Shown: positions 35,754-46,319, numbered from the stretch's first letter. The stretch: DNA of 64,000 nt from Daphnia carinata (GCF_022539665.2 NC_081337.1:3634679-3698678); one strand, 5' to 3'. Notes: a model not told the origin generated them from the sequence alone. Made by a program: numbers and translations.

Positions 35754-35946
35754 GGATCTTGCGAGTTGAGGTAGTAGGTTGTATGGTTCGGTATTACACA
35801 GCCGCGTTGCCGGATGGACTCTAAAAAAGATTGAACAAACCGGAATGGGTAATTCCATTTCGGTTCCGTTTCTTTCTTTTGGTTGGGAACAAATGGCGCG
35901 CGCCACGGTGGAACTGTGCAACTTGCTAACTTTCCTCGCGGGATCC
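35754..35946 (+). ncRNA. let-7: microRNA precursor let-7 with an unusually long terminal loop
   Basis: The mature 5p sequence at 35767-35788 begins TGAGGTAGTAGGTTGTATGG and has the complete let-7 seed; at position 19 it has G, as in vertebrate let-7c, instead of the usual A. The only complementary arm I find is at 35912-35935 (AACTGTGCAACTTGCTAACT...), a clear let-7 3p. The flanks also pair: GGATCTTGCGAG (35754-35765) with CTCGCGGGATCC (35935-35946). The loop between the two arms is therefore about 120 nt, with an internal small hairpin near 35845-35865, whereas let-7 precursors usually have loops of a few tens of nucleotides. Confidence 0.95.
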
Positions 35947-36777
35947 TTCATCATCTAATTCGTTTTATTGTTCCATCATTTTGTACCGTACATCACATAT
36001 TTATATGCTCTAATGTATGTACATGACTTAGTTTTTAAATTGCGCCGTCGGATGTCGCTAGGTCTTGTACGTTCAAAAAAAAAAACAAAAAACAAAACAA
36101 GGTTCTTACCCGACAGCTCGATGATGCCTATGTGTGTGTGTATATATACCCTGAAAAACACAGACAGCTGTTTCAATGTGTCGGGAGTCCAGCCAGGGTT
36201 GGGGATGGCTTTTGGTTTTTGAGGGTGGTAGGCTGGAGGGGATGGACGTCTCTTGTGTCTCCTCCCGATGAGAGAGAGAGAGAGTCTGAACGAGCAGCGC
36301 CCGGCTCGATCGATGGCGCGCTGGGGGTTTTTCGGGGCGTCTCTCAGCGCCATCTTGGATTCTCCTTTTTCGGTTTATTGTGTATTTATACATCCCTCCT
36401 TCATATGCTGTCTGCGCGATGTTGCCGCTCCCGAATTTCTGTCTGCAATTGAATCAAAATCATTTTTGCCCAGTTGGCCTAGTGTGGACAATGGTGCCAG
36501 TTCTTTGTTTTAACGTTTTTTCGGCAAAGCAACACTAATAATTAGGTTTTTACAAACCAGGTCAAAAAAAAAAAAAGAAAGAAACCTTTCTATAATAAAG
36601 AAACAAGGGATTAGTCTGTTTCTTTTTTCGACTTGTCCCGATTTTTGGGTCTATAAAATAATTTTGTGTTCGTCATTCTTATGGCGGGTTCATTTATTAT
36701 TTTTTTATTAGCAGGATTTATTTCCATTTCGGTTTTGAAATTACGAAGGACTAAACAACCAAATTCTGCTGGCTAAT

Positions 36778-36860
36778 CTGGCCCGTTCCCTGAGACCCTA
36801 ACTTGTGAGTGATTGGAATTGAACCTATCACAGGCTAGATTCTCAGGTATGGGACGATGA
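36778..36860 (+). ncRNA. mir-125: microRNA precursor mir-125 (lin-4 family)
   Basis: The 5p product at 36787-36808 begins TCCCTGAGACCCTAACTTGT, identical to arthropod miR-125. The 3p arm at about 36830-36852 (ACAGGCTAGATTCTCAGGTA...) pairs with it over a short loop. It lies about 840 nt downstream of the let-7 hairpin on the same strand and completes the conserved mir-100/let-7/mir-125 order. Confidence 0.96.
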
Positions 36861-37559
36861 ACGACGACGCCGGCCCGAGCTTATCACGAGCCGCGGGGCA
36901 ACTGTGCATTTTCTTTGTTCACCTTTTTTTTTTTTTATCTTTAATTTTTTTTTTATAGGTTTCATAGTATCATTCATCTTTTTCTCAAATTTCAAAACTA
37001 TAAAATGTAAATATAATATTTTTAGGTCGAACGTGAATAGTTTAGGTCTTAGTCCCAGTTGTTTCTTCGTTAATCAAGTAAAATTTTTGGCTTACCATCT
37101 TCTAGGCTTCTATAGGAAGGCAGGGGTCATGGAGTACACAGGCTTCGTGAAGAAAAAAAAAAGTTGGAACAACGTACCTTCGTGTGTCCTGCTGTACTAT
37201 ATTGCTTGTGCTGACATGAGACATGGAAATGATCCATTCGTACACTCCTTGAACTCCACTTTATAACTTGTGCCACTTTTTATCTGCGTGGGATTTTTAA
37301 AGGTAAAAGAAAGAAAAGTGGCCGCCGGCATGGACCGTAATTCACCTTTCGAGGGATTTTTACACCAATCTTTTTGTCTTATATATTTATTATACTACAG
37401 GTCCAGTCTGGTGGTCCATAATTTTTTCCGTTTGGTTGGCTCCAACATGCCTTTTGTCTGCTGTTTTCGGGTGGGCTGCCGTCAGACTGTCTGCTCGATG
37501 CCGTGGGCCCTTTGTCTGCTGCTAAAAGAACTGTTTTGCAAAATTTGATTAACAAAGAG

Positions 37560-37565
37560 AATAAA
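37560..37565 (+). terminator. Candidate poly(A) signal of the let-7-Complex primary transcript
   Basis: AATAAA about 700 bases after mir-125, followed by a GT-rich stretch (CTGTGTTTATCTTG). It is a plausible 3' end of the microRNA host transcript; no transcript data are available here. Confidence 0.4.
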
Positions 37566-38122
37566 CTGTGTTTATCTTGCACAATATGGTACATTCATAT
37601 CGTCTTGATTTCCTTTTTTTTTATGTTTAAAGAAAAAGAGAATAAAATTGCGATTGTGAGATACTAATCTGGGTCTGGAAAAACGGATTCTTTGGGATAA
37701 AAAAAGGAAATGTCCACGCCATCTAGCAACGGGCTGCCTAACGCGAAATGTAACTCAAGACGAGCTACCTCCCGTCTCCTGTTCACCTGTTTAATGTGCG
37801 GTGTAATATATGTGGAGAACCTGCCATAGGTGTACACGTTCGCTGCTTTTTTTTTTTTTACTATTCACTGTCACTGCTGTCTCTGTTCCACATTTTTGAC
37901 TCCGTAGTAGACGTTTTTACATTTGGAATAATTTAGAAAATATGCAATGCACTGTCATCGCATATAGGACTCGCGCACCTATTCTTCTATAATTGGTATT
38001 TGCCGATGTTTTACTTCTTATTTCGCTTAGAAAGTACTAGTGCACAGGCCCACATCTGGAGCAGCTTTTTTAATGCTGAAGCAATAGATCTCTTTGAGCG
38101 TTTAAATGCGAGTTCGACCGCA

Positions 38123-38135
38123 TGCCACCTAGTGG
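38123..38135 (-). promoter_or_regulatory. Strong CTCF-like motif (CCACTAGGTGGCA on the minus strand)
   Basis: The reverse complement CCACTAGGTGGCA fits the general CTCF core CCASYAGRKGGCR at every position. It lies between the let-7-Complex and the housekeeping block beginning with LLPH, a location that would suit an insulator. The function is inferred. Confidence 0.5.
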
Positions 38136-38304
38136 ATGTTCTGTTACTGACCGCTAGAGGGAATCGATTCCACGTGCTGTCGTCTACTTCATTCGACCAT
38201 TCAACGTGTTCGAGATACTTGTAGTTTTCTCGAAGTGTATTTGGGCTCAGTTGCTTTTTCAAGTGTGATTTTGTTCTAGTGTTGTGATATAAATCCATTT
38301 CAAA

Positions 38305-38847
38305 ATGGCCAAAAGCTTGAGGAGCAAATGGAAAAGGAAAATGAGGGCCATTAAGCGAGAAAAAATGGATGTCAAAGTTCTGGCAAGAATGAATAAAATG
38401 CTTGTTGAATCCGCTGCGGAAGCCAAGTTGGACGCTCAAGAAGAAAAATACAAGCAGAAAATGAAGAAAGACAAAGCAGGAGAAGCTGAAGAAATGGCAG
38501 AGGCCCCTGCCATTGATCCCCCTGCTAGTGAATCTCCTGCTGGTAATTTCGTGATTCACGAATGTAAGATCACCTAGTAAATTTTACTTTTTTTCTAAAC
38601 AGAAGCCCAAGAAGGGTCTATGGAGGTGGAAGGAGATGACTCTTCATTTGCATCAGATAATGATGTTCAAAGAAAATTCCGCAAACCCAATTTGAAGACA
38701 ATGAGGAACGAAAAGAACCAATTTCCTAGCTGGATGTCGACAAAGAAGATTAAGTACCACAAGAGGCTTACCAAGAGGAGTGCCAAGCGAAATACAAAGG
38801 AAGCAAAGAAAAACAAGATATGGAAAAGAGCATGTGCTTCAGTGTAG
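38305..38847 (+). CDS. LLPH: LLP homolog (LAPS18-like), basic nucleolar protein
   Basis: Two exons (38305-38542 and 38603-38847, phase 1 junction) encode about 160 residues. The N-terminus MAKSLRSKWKRKMRAIKREK is the hallmark of the LLPH family. The middle is acidic and the C-terminus returns to a conserved basic part (QFPSWMSTKKIKYHKRL, then a Lys/Arg-rich tail). Family members are small nucleolar or chromosome-associated proteins linked to ribosome assembly and, in vertebrates, to dendrite growth. The protein is slightly longer than the human one because of the acidic middle. The gene is convergent with CLPTM1, with 112 bases between stop codons. No AATAAA follows; ATTAAA near 38909 is the likely signal. 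Confidence 0.93.
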
Positions 38848-38959
38848 AACTGCAAGAGTCCAATATGTATTTTTGTTCACGTGACACACACTTACACAAA
38901 CATTCAACACATTAAAAACTGCGTGTCTGGACTAATTTTTTCAACCTTTTGAGAAACAG

Positions 38960-41527
38960 TTATTCAGTCTTTTTCTCTTTTGGGGATTTAACCGGCGCAG
39001 ATGCCTCATCTGCTTCGGCAGCGAGAACTGGCTCTATGGCGTTAACCGATCCGTTTTGTTGGTGAACTTCGAGCATCTCCTGAGAAACACCATATTCATT
39101 CAGTCGTGATGGATCGACTCGGTAAATCCAGCGTTGGTACAAGAAAATGAAGAAGATGATATCTAAAACCAGGAAAATTTAAGGTCAAATAGGCACGATT
39201 GGAAGAAACTTTGCAGCTAATAAGAAGCCTACCATCACGTAAGCATCCAATTCTGTAGAGTGTCGGCATCTTGATTACGAAAGCAAAAATATCATCGATG
39301 AATGTGTTGAGTGCTTTGTAGGTCATCATGCGCCATGGCAAATGAGCCACAGACTTGAGTTTATAGTTAATGAAGAGCTGAGGTGTCATCATAATGAATC
39401 CTGTTCAGATAAAAGTTAAACTGAGGTGGCTGCTACGGAATACTTCTTCAAAGACGTACCAAACGTAAGAAGAAATCCGTAGAGCATGGAGAGGACCCAC
39501 GAGTACCAGCCTTTGTGTTCCTCGTAAACAAGTGAGTAGATGGCATAACCAATAAGAAGGGGATACAGGGCCCACGAGAGATACTTGAAGGCAAGAGCAT
39601 CGTATTCTTTGGTATGTGAGTGGACATACGAACTCTTATCAGCGAAACGGATAGGGATGAAACCCCAGACAGGATTCGCGCGATCAATCTTGACGTCAAC
39701 CACCTGATTTGCCCGAAAATTGTGTGAATGTGACTGAATTAGCCAGCTCTAAAAAAAAGTATGAAGTCTGCGAGCGGTTACCTTGTGGATCTTCCAAACT
39801 TCAATTCCAAGTCCAATGAAGCAGCTGATACGGATCATCATATTCGTCTCGTTATCCAGAACGTACAGCAGAACAATTAAGGATTGGAATACGTTGAAAA
39901 ATACTGAGCGAACTGAGAGACCCTCTAAAGATTCCCTCTGGCGCCAAAACTGGATGTCTAAAATGGGTAAGTAGCTTAATACCAACTGAAAAAATCGCAA
40001 AAATTCCATAACTGGAGACAAACCGTTTTTAAATGCGAGAAATTCGAAGATGCTGTGCACTACAGACACGATGAATGTCATACCAAGCAGATATGGGTTA
40101 GTATCGAGCATGGCTTCTTTCAACGAATCTTGATCTTCGTCCATTCCTTCATCGTTGACTTCGCCGTACAACAGAGAACCCAAGGGGCCTCCTTGGGCCC
40201 ACTGATTCTTCATCGACTGGGCGGCATACACTTGCCATTTAAGCATTGAGAGCGGCTGCCACGTTAACCGCAATGGGATCGTCCTGTTGATTCGAATAGT
40301 TCCTTTTTTAATTTTCGTAACAGTGCGAAAAAAAACTAAGTCCTACTTGACACTGGTGTTGAAAGGCTGGTAGTCTTTGACAAGGTTCCAATAATCGTTG
40401 AAGTACAGTATAGGTTTATAGAATTCACCGCTATTAGAAAACTCTATAACTGCGAATATAGAGGAATAATAAGTAACGAGAGTTGCAGCTACTTTAAGTA
40501 TATCTCGAAAATAGTGTAATATATTACTTACACTGGTCGATTGGGGAGGGAATGGATCCTTTGGTCCAAGCAGTGTAGTCAAATATAATGTTAATTGTTA
40601 GATTAGGATGCCAATGAGACAGAATTTCCTCTTTTACAGTTTCGGCTTTCTGGAATGGTAAGTAGAACAACTTTATTCCAACTTTATCTAAAAGCTGCAT
40701 AGACAAAAAAAAAACTTACAATGATTTCTTCTTCGGTGGCAACCGTGGTTCCGGTCAACAGGTTGTGGGTTTTGCCATATTTCCTCTTCTTAAGTCGATT
40801 CATCTTCCTCGTTCTGTGCACTGTGTAGTCCGCCCTATACGGTCCGCTAGCACCACTTGGATCAGGCGAATCACCCGTTCGTACAAGGAAAGTGTGAAGG
40901 TAAAAGGATCCATTGTTTTGAACAAGTTCAGGAACTGGGATTTCAAGTTCCTGAGTAAATATTCCATTGTTTTCTGGTCCACTATACCAGTCTCCATAGA
41001 TCAAATTTGGCAGTGTCCATACATGTTGACTGGGATCATTGAAATCTGGTTGTTTGGGGTTTTCTGATATGTAAACATACATATCCTATGGTAGAAACAG
41101 AAGTGAAATGCCATTGAAAACAAATAACCACAAGGCCAAATGTGCATACAAAAGCTGTTCCATTGGCATAGATTTGGGTTGAAACTGTTTTGGCTGAAAG
41201 TGGTATTCCACCTGATTTCTCTACAGGTACTGAAGGTCTTCTGAACATTGAAGTGATGAAATAGATTATCAGGGCCCGAACCATGAGTGATTTAGCTATG
41301 GCAAAGAATGATTCCCCTCTGTGTGGCAGCGGAGGACCGGCTCCCGGGTTATTCTGGGATAGTGGGATAACATTAATAGTAGCCAGATATCGGCTGCCAT
41401 GCTCGTTGAACACTCACGACAATGCATTAAATTATTTACTACTTTGGGCATAAGTTAGTTGATCAAAATAAAATTTAAATACCACGGCATCTTCCGCATT
41501 GCCCGGTGCAATCTGTTGCTCTTCCAT
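38960..41527 (-). CDS. CLPTM1: Cleft lip and palate transmembrane protein 1 homolog
   Basis: Multipass membrane protein of the ER/Golgi; the vertebrate protein retains GABA-A receptors in the secretory pathway. Ten exons on the minus strand, from the first: 41483-41527, 41150-41353, 40720-41085, 40532-40649, 40347-40449, about 40024-40283, 39782-39957, 39460-39703, about 39233-39400 and 38960-39162 (about 628 residues). Family landmarks are in order: an N-terminal TM (LMVRALIIYFITSMF), the luminal region with YVYISENPKQPDF, LIYGDWYSG, SHWHPNLTINI and YFNDYWNL, then PLSMLKWQVYAAQSMK, LDTNPYLLGMTFIVSVVHSIFEFLAFKND, IQFWRQRESLEGLSVRSVFF, the block EHKGWYSWVLSMLYGFLLTFGFI, MTPQLFINYKLKSVAHLPWR, and YQRWIYRVDPSRLNE. 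The tail is short and acidic/Lys-rich. The 66-nt intron near 39958-40023 has no in-frame stop. Confidence 0.96.
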
Positions 41528-42154
41528 TTTGCCTAGCCTTTTTAGTTTTAGACAGTAAAAGAAATCCGCAACAGTTCTCAAGATATGACGGTTCTCTCCC
41601 CGGTGGCTTTGGTAGCAGAAGACTGCGTAGTGACGTTTTCTCAGTCGATATTCTCGAAGTATCACCAATCTCACGCAAGTAAAAAGGGGTTACGCAACTT
41701 GCTAAATTTTATACGTAAAGCAAGATGGAGGAGTTAAAATTTTGATTATTTGCATCATCCTTTGTACAAGAAATGTAACCAATAACGAATCGGTCGATTC
41801 AGGTAACTAATAGTTGAACCAAGGTCATTCACAGTAACGCAGGAGTAATAGAATTGTATCCTGCCCAACGTAACAAGTTGCTGAAACCGAGCTTGAATGG
41901 TTTTTTTATTTAGCACCCAACCATAGTTTTTGCGATCTTTACTTTATCTTTCATTATTTTATGCCACATGTATAATTTACTTTTTAACATTATCTAACAT
42001 GAAAGTTTCAAAATTAAAAGATCAAAGGTTCTAATACTTTTAAACTTATTCGAATTTCTTTGGATGTCGTCTGCTTTAGAGTCTATTGATCAGTGTCGGC
42101 TACACACGTGTAATACGTAGCCTACTATTGTTTTGAAAGTGATAGTCTAAAGTT
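41528..42154. promoter_or_regulatory. Divergent spacer between CLPTM1 and POLR3F
   Basis: A spacer of 627 bases with the two genes transcribed away from each other, so both promoters must lie here. It is AT-rich without TATA or CpG features that I can point to. CLPTM1 could start further upstream in frame (Met at 41674), but the family N-terminus favours 41527. Confidence 0.6.
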
Positions 42155-43393
42155 ATGGCTCCCCCAGTAGTAATCAAGAAAGAAAAAGTTGATGAACCTA
42201 GACCAAGTTCATCTGCTGATGCAGGTGAAGGACAAACTGAAGCCGAAATTGAGCGTCGTATGCTAGAACTCATGGGAGAATTTCCCAAAGGTATCAATGA
42301 CAAGATACTAGAAACCGATATGCCAAATGTTGACAAAAAAGTTAAAGTTGCTATTCTAAATCGGTTGCTGAGCCAAGTATATAACTTAACTCATATTATT
42401 TAATTAATGCAAAACTCCAAGGTTTGTTTTTAGGAAAAAGTGAATATCTTCAGAGCTGCTGTGACAAAAGAACTGTTTTGGTGCTTAAAACAGCAACCTA
42501 CTAGTAAACTTAAGGGAGTAGACAGCGAAGAAAAAATTGTGATGAGGATTATTGAAGAGGCTGGAAACAAAGGGATTTGGAATAGAGATATTCGCACTAA
42601 ATCCAGTCTTAATCAAACAACACTGAACAAGATACTCAAGGCCCTTGAAGGAAAAAAACTAATCAAATCTGTATCATCTGTCTCAGTAAACAAAATGAAA
42701 AAATTATTGTTAGATAATAAAAATCTTTTAAGCAACAAATTTATTTTTCCAGGCCGCAAAGAAAAAGGTTTATATGCTATTCAACCTACAACCCGACAGA
42801 TCAGTCACCGGAGGTTCCTGGTATTCAGACAATGAATTTGAATCAGAGCTGGTTGATGTCTTGAATCAGCAATGCTATAGAATTCTGCAACAGAAGGCTG
42901 AAGGGGCTAAACAAAAACCTGTAAATATATTTTCTTATTGTCTTAGTAAAGCCATTGGAGCTAAATCTTACACGTCTTGAACTAGCTGGAAGGGCCTTTA
43001 GTAGTACGCAACGCTTCTTTTCTCTCATCCAAAGAGATTTGTCAAATTATTTCAGACCTTAAAATAGTGAAATTTAATTTGACGGTCGAGGACATTGAAA
43101 CGATTCTCGATACGCTCGTATACGACGGAAAAATTGAAATGTCTACCACAAGTGATGGATATTCCGATGGACAAGTAAAAACATATAGAACTGTTGAAAA
43201 ACTCCTTTCTTCTGCAGGAATTGTCCGGATTCCCTGTGGAGTTTGCCCAGTAATCGATTTTTGAAAATTTATTCTTGCAAATAATTGTGCTTTGATAACC
43301 ATAAATTTTTAAAAATAGGTTATTAAGATGTGCGGAACTGTCGGTGCAGTTCAACCGAAGACTTGTGTTTATTATGACCAATGGTTGGATTAA
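42155..43393 (+). CDS. POLR3F: DNA-directed RNA polymerase III subunit RPC6 (POLR3F / RPC34)
   Basis: Subunit of the RPC3-RPC6-RPC7 heterotrimer of RNA polymerase III, which helps open promoters and recruits TFIIIB. Exons 42155-42376, 42434-42685, 42753-42920, 42986-43249 and 43319-43393 (all phase 0) give about 326 residues. Winged-helix blocks are recognisable: INDKILETDMPNVD and AILNRLL in the first; EEAGNKGIWNRDIR and LNKILKALEGKKLIK in the second; AAKKKVYMLFNLQPDRSVTGG and FESELVDVLNQQCYR; then LTVEDIETILDTLVYDGKIEM. The C-terminus has CGVCPVIKMC and a further Cys ten residues on: the Cys4 (C-x2-C-x5-C-x10-C) site that binds a 4Fe-4S cluster in this family. The last intron (43250-43318) splits this site; without splicing the frame ends early at 43264. 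AATAAA follows at 43465. Confidence 0.95.
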
Positions 43394-43464
43394 AAGAACA
43401 CAGGAAATAACCTGAAGGAGTATTTTGGTGTTTACATCAAATTTCTTTCAACATAACCTGATGG

Positions 43465-43470
43465 AATAAA
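43465..43470 (+). terminator. Poly(A) signal AATAAA of POLR3F
   Basis: AATAAA 72 bases after the POLR3F stop. It lies only about 30 bases from the convergent TBCB stop codon, so the two 3' ends meet or overlap here. Confidence 0.6.
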
Positions 43471-43495
43471 TTATGCATTAAGTATAAAGAGGACA

Positions 43496-44430
43496 TCACA
43501 TCTCATCCATTTCTTCATCAAAAAGTTCGGGGAAATCTCCCATACTAACATGAGCTGGCTTGACAAAGGCGCCGTATCTCATTGGGCATGTGAAGTAACG
43601 TGTCCCGTCCACACTACCGTCATTTTTTCCAACAGGTTCATCATAATGGATGCCGATCCACCACCCTGATTTGAAACTAGTTTTCCCAATGAACTTAATG
43701 ACGCCACGCCGACAGGCTTGTCCTGGTACAGTGACTTCACATCTTTGGTTGACTTGAAGAGAGTTTGCAATTTTTTCCTCTTCAGCCTCTTTTGCTTCTT
43801 GTTCTTCTGCCTTCTTTTTAACCTCTTCTTCATTGTACTTGCCAAGCCGGTTGCGTTCTAGGAAAGCTTTTACAGAATCTGAGAAAAAAGACATTACCAT
43901 GTAGTTTTAGAATCCACTATTAAGGGAATGATTTACCTGAACGTTTGGAATAGTCTTCTTGGCTAAGTTCAAATTTGGCTACTTTAGACACATCTTCAAA
44001 TTCTCCCTTTTTCAATTGGCTATCATTGACCTAGATGAAATGGAAATGTAATAGGCAACAATTTTCAGTAAAATAAAAAAAAAATTCTTGGCTGCATACA
44101 TGAATTCTCATTCCATCATCAATAGGAAAAGAGCCTAACAGAGAATTGTCATTTGTTAATGCACAAACAAATTCCTTTTCTCTATCATAGACCTCCAATA
44201 TCATTGATCTGGCACTAGCACCGGTAACAAGTTCCAATTTCCCCTGTTTTTTTTTTAAACATATTTTAATCATATTATAATAAAGCCAAGCTGTGGATAA
44301 CTGATGAACATACTTTCAGTTCTCCAATTGAAATATTTTTCGGATATCTTTTTTCAACCGCAAAACTAGAGATACTGCTTGTAATTGTCACGTTGACTGC
44401 TGATTGCGTGATAACTTCAAAGTTTGCCAT
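43496..44430 (-). CDS. TBCB: Tubulin-folding cofactor B
   Basis: Cytosolic chaperone that works with cofactor E on alpha-tubulin. Four minus-strand exons (44314-44430, 44100-44243, 43937-44030, 43496-43878) give about 245 residues, the usual family length. The N-terminal part is a ubiquitin-like domain (VNVTITSSIS ... KRYPKNISIGELKGKLELVTG). A linker is followed by a charged helix (about 30 Glu/Lys-rich residues) and a C-terminal CAP-Gly domain: CEVTVPGQACRRGVIKFIG, then FKSGWWIGIHYDEPVGKNDG, with the GKNDG motif that binds C-terminal EEY/F tails. The end GDFPELFDEEMDEM corresponds to the acidic end of the family with a terminal Met rather than the usual Ile. Convergent with POLR3F, with 102 bases between stops. 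Confidence 0.95.
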
Positions 44431-44807
44431 TATCACTGGAAAATCTGAAAGTAGAATTCAGAACAATCACAACTAATGTTACTCTTGATTTTTCTATTTT
44501 GACACTTACTGGTGGTGATATGCTATGTTCGTTGCAATGAAAACATTCGTCTGCTACCTGGGCAATACAACGGTTTTTAAACAATTCCGGAAGATGTCCT
44601 TTATGGCAATCCGTTTTACACAAAAAAAAAAAAATTTCGCCAAAAAAAAAAAAAATCACACTTTTTCCTTTTTTTCCGACACGTAGCCATCTACCGCTCA
44701 GACTCGTTATTACTGGCGTAGGCAATTTCAGTCCATTGGATGCCATTCGCAGTTAGTTTCAGTAGCGTGGATGGAGAATAACGCGTGGCTGGAGGAACAA
44801 TTGAAAA

Positions 44808-45805
44808 ATGGATAAGATAATACAACAAAAGGATAGTAAGTATGAACATTATTATATTGGTTTTCAATTATTAATTATTGTTTATTAGATCAAATTATGA
44901 AGCTGCAGGCCCAATTATTGGAACAACACAAAATATTAGATAACAGCAAAGCTAAGGATGGTAAGGCCGTAATGATTCTATTTATTTGCTTTTATTCATT
45001 TGTGTTTTGTAGCTCAAATTTTGAGTCTACAAGCTCAGCTAGGGGAAAAGAACAAATTGGAACGGAACAGTTTCCAAACAGTGAAGGAGGTTTTTCAAAA
45101 CTCTTCCCTAACTGAACATGAGGATGAGTTGGCATTAGGCGAACACAGTCAGGTACCTAAACTTTTCAAATAACAATTCAAAATAAGTATAGAATTTTAA
45201 CAAACAATTATTTATTGTTTAGTTATTCAGTCCACCACCTGACAGTGTGTTAAAGTTAAATTCTCTTAGTGCTGCACTAAAAGAATTGTTAGTAATAAGT
45301 CCATGCAGCGACGGAGGTGAACAATTGTGGGACCGTTTTTGGGCTGAAAAATGGATGTGGTAAGGAAACCCAGAAATAGCACGAGTTCAACATAAAACAT
45401 GAATTAGGTACTTTTCGGTTTTTTGTCTATAGAAAAAGTATTTTTAATGCTATTATTTTGCATTCACAGAATTTTAGTGGGGGATCAAGTCAAGTCTGGA
45501 AGTGTTACAGGATGGAAGAGTGAGCCTACAGTTGAAAAACACTGAAAGCGCATTACCATTAAGGTATGAGGTAAAGTAATAGAGTATGCAAATTGTCTAA
45601 TGAGAAGTACCATCTTGTGTGAATGAATCCTGTGTAACAGCAATCCTTTATAGTTCTGTCAGCCTCAAATAATTCTGCTTCTCTTGCTAAAGAACAACTT
45701 GTCCTTTACGTTCAGAGTGTTGGTGAAGCTGGGTACTTAAATGGCCCTAAAGATGTTTCATTTCGTTGGCATTGCAGCGATGAACATCATACATGGACTT
45801 TTTAG
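44808..45805 (+). CDS. Coiled-coil-type gene of unknown function, left copy, frame disturbed
   Basis: Visible exon-like blocks, with good splice sites between most of them, start at the ATG at 44808 (MDKIIQQKD). They continue at about 44889 (NQIMKLQAQLLEQHKILDNSKAKD), 45012 (AQILSLQAQLGEKNKLERNSFQ ending EHSQ), 45223 (LFSPPPDSVLKLNSLSAALKELL ending FWAEKWM), 45477 (IKSSLEVLQDGRVSLQLKN ending LRYE) and 45642 (QSFIVLSASNNSASLAKEQLVLY ending HHTWTF). The first blocks are heptad-like, so a coiled coil is likely. Two frame problems exist: an upstream ATG at 44771 opens a plausible start (MENNAWLEEQLKN) but is one base out of frame at an A5 run, and the junction into the block at 45477 is one base out at a G5 run. 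Either the gene is degenerate or these are homopolymer sequencing errors. I do not recognise the family. Confidence 0.5.
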
Positions 45806-46319
45806 GTATGAAAGGAATTTTCTTGAAAATTTTTTGAATTTATGACAAAGCATTTCTCCTGCTTTTTGCCAACCATGTCTAATCTAAAAAAAAAATTTTA
45901 TCCAATAGGAAAGGATTTTCAGCATACTGGGAACACAACTATCAACAATGCAACATTCTAGGGGTGCTATTTTATCATTTAAGAGCCTTATACAATGATT
46001 TTCATCTGCAATTTGTATGGCCTTTCCCAAGCTTCTGCCAGAAATTGAATCTATAAGTCATGTAAGTCACATGAGCAACAATTGAGATGCTTAATGGTGT
46101 TTTTCTTTTCTCAGCATAGGTTAATAGTAACATTGGATCTGAAAAGATTCTTGGTTGGGGCAAGACACTGAATAAATTGTATTGATTGGATGGATGACAT
46201 GACATTGCTATACTTAATTCGGATTCCCCAGACGGTATTTGATATTAAAAAAATTGAAGTGCATATCTGGGCTCCCTTCTTTTCTGAAGCCCCGTTTCCC
46301 CTTGACTCATAATAAGCCC

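Larger units (their letters stand above)
36861..38304. other. Spacer between mir-125 and LLPH
   Basis: About 1.4 kb, AT-rich. It contains the candidate poly(A) signal above and two CTCF-like sites: CGCCATCTAGCAA at about 37718 and the near-ideal TGCCACCTAGTGG (reverse complement CCACTAGGTGGCA) at about 38123. The last of these is 180 bases before the LLPH start codon. Confidence 0.5.
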
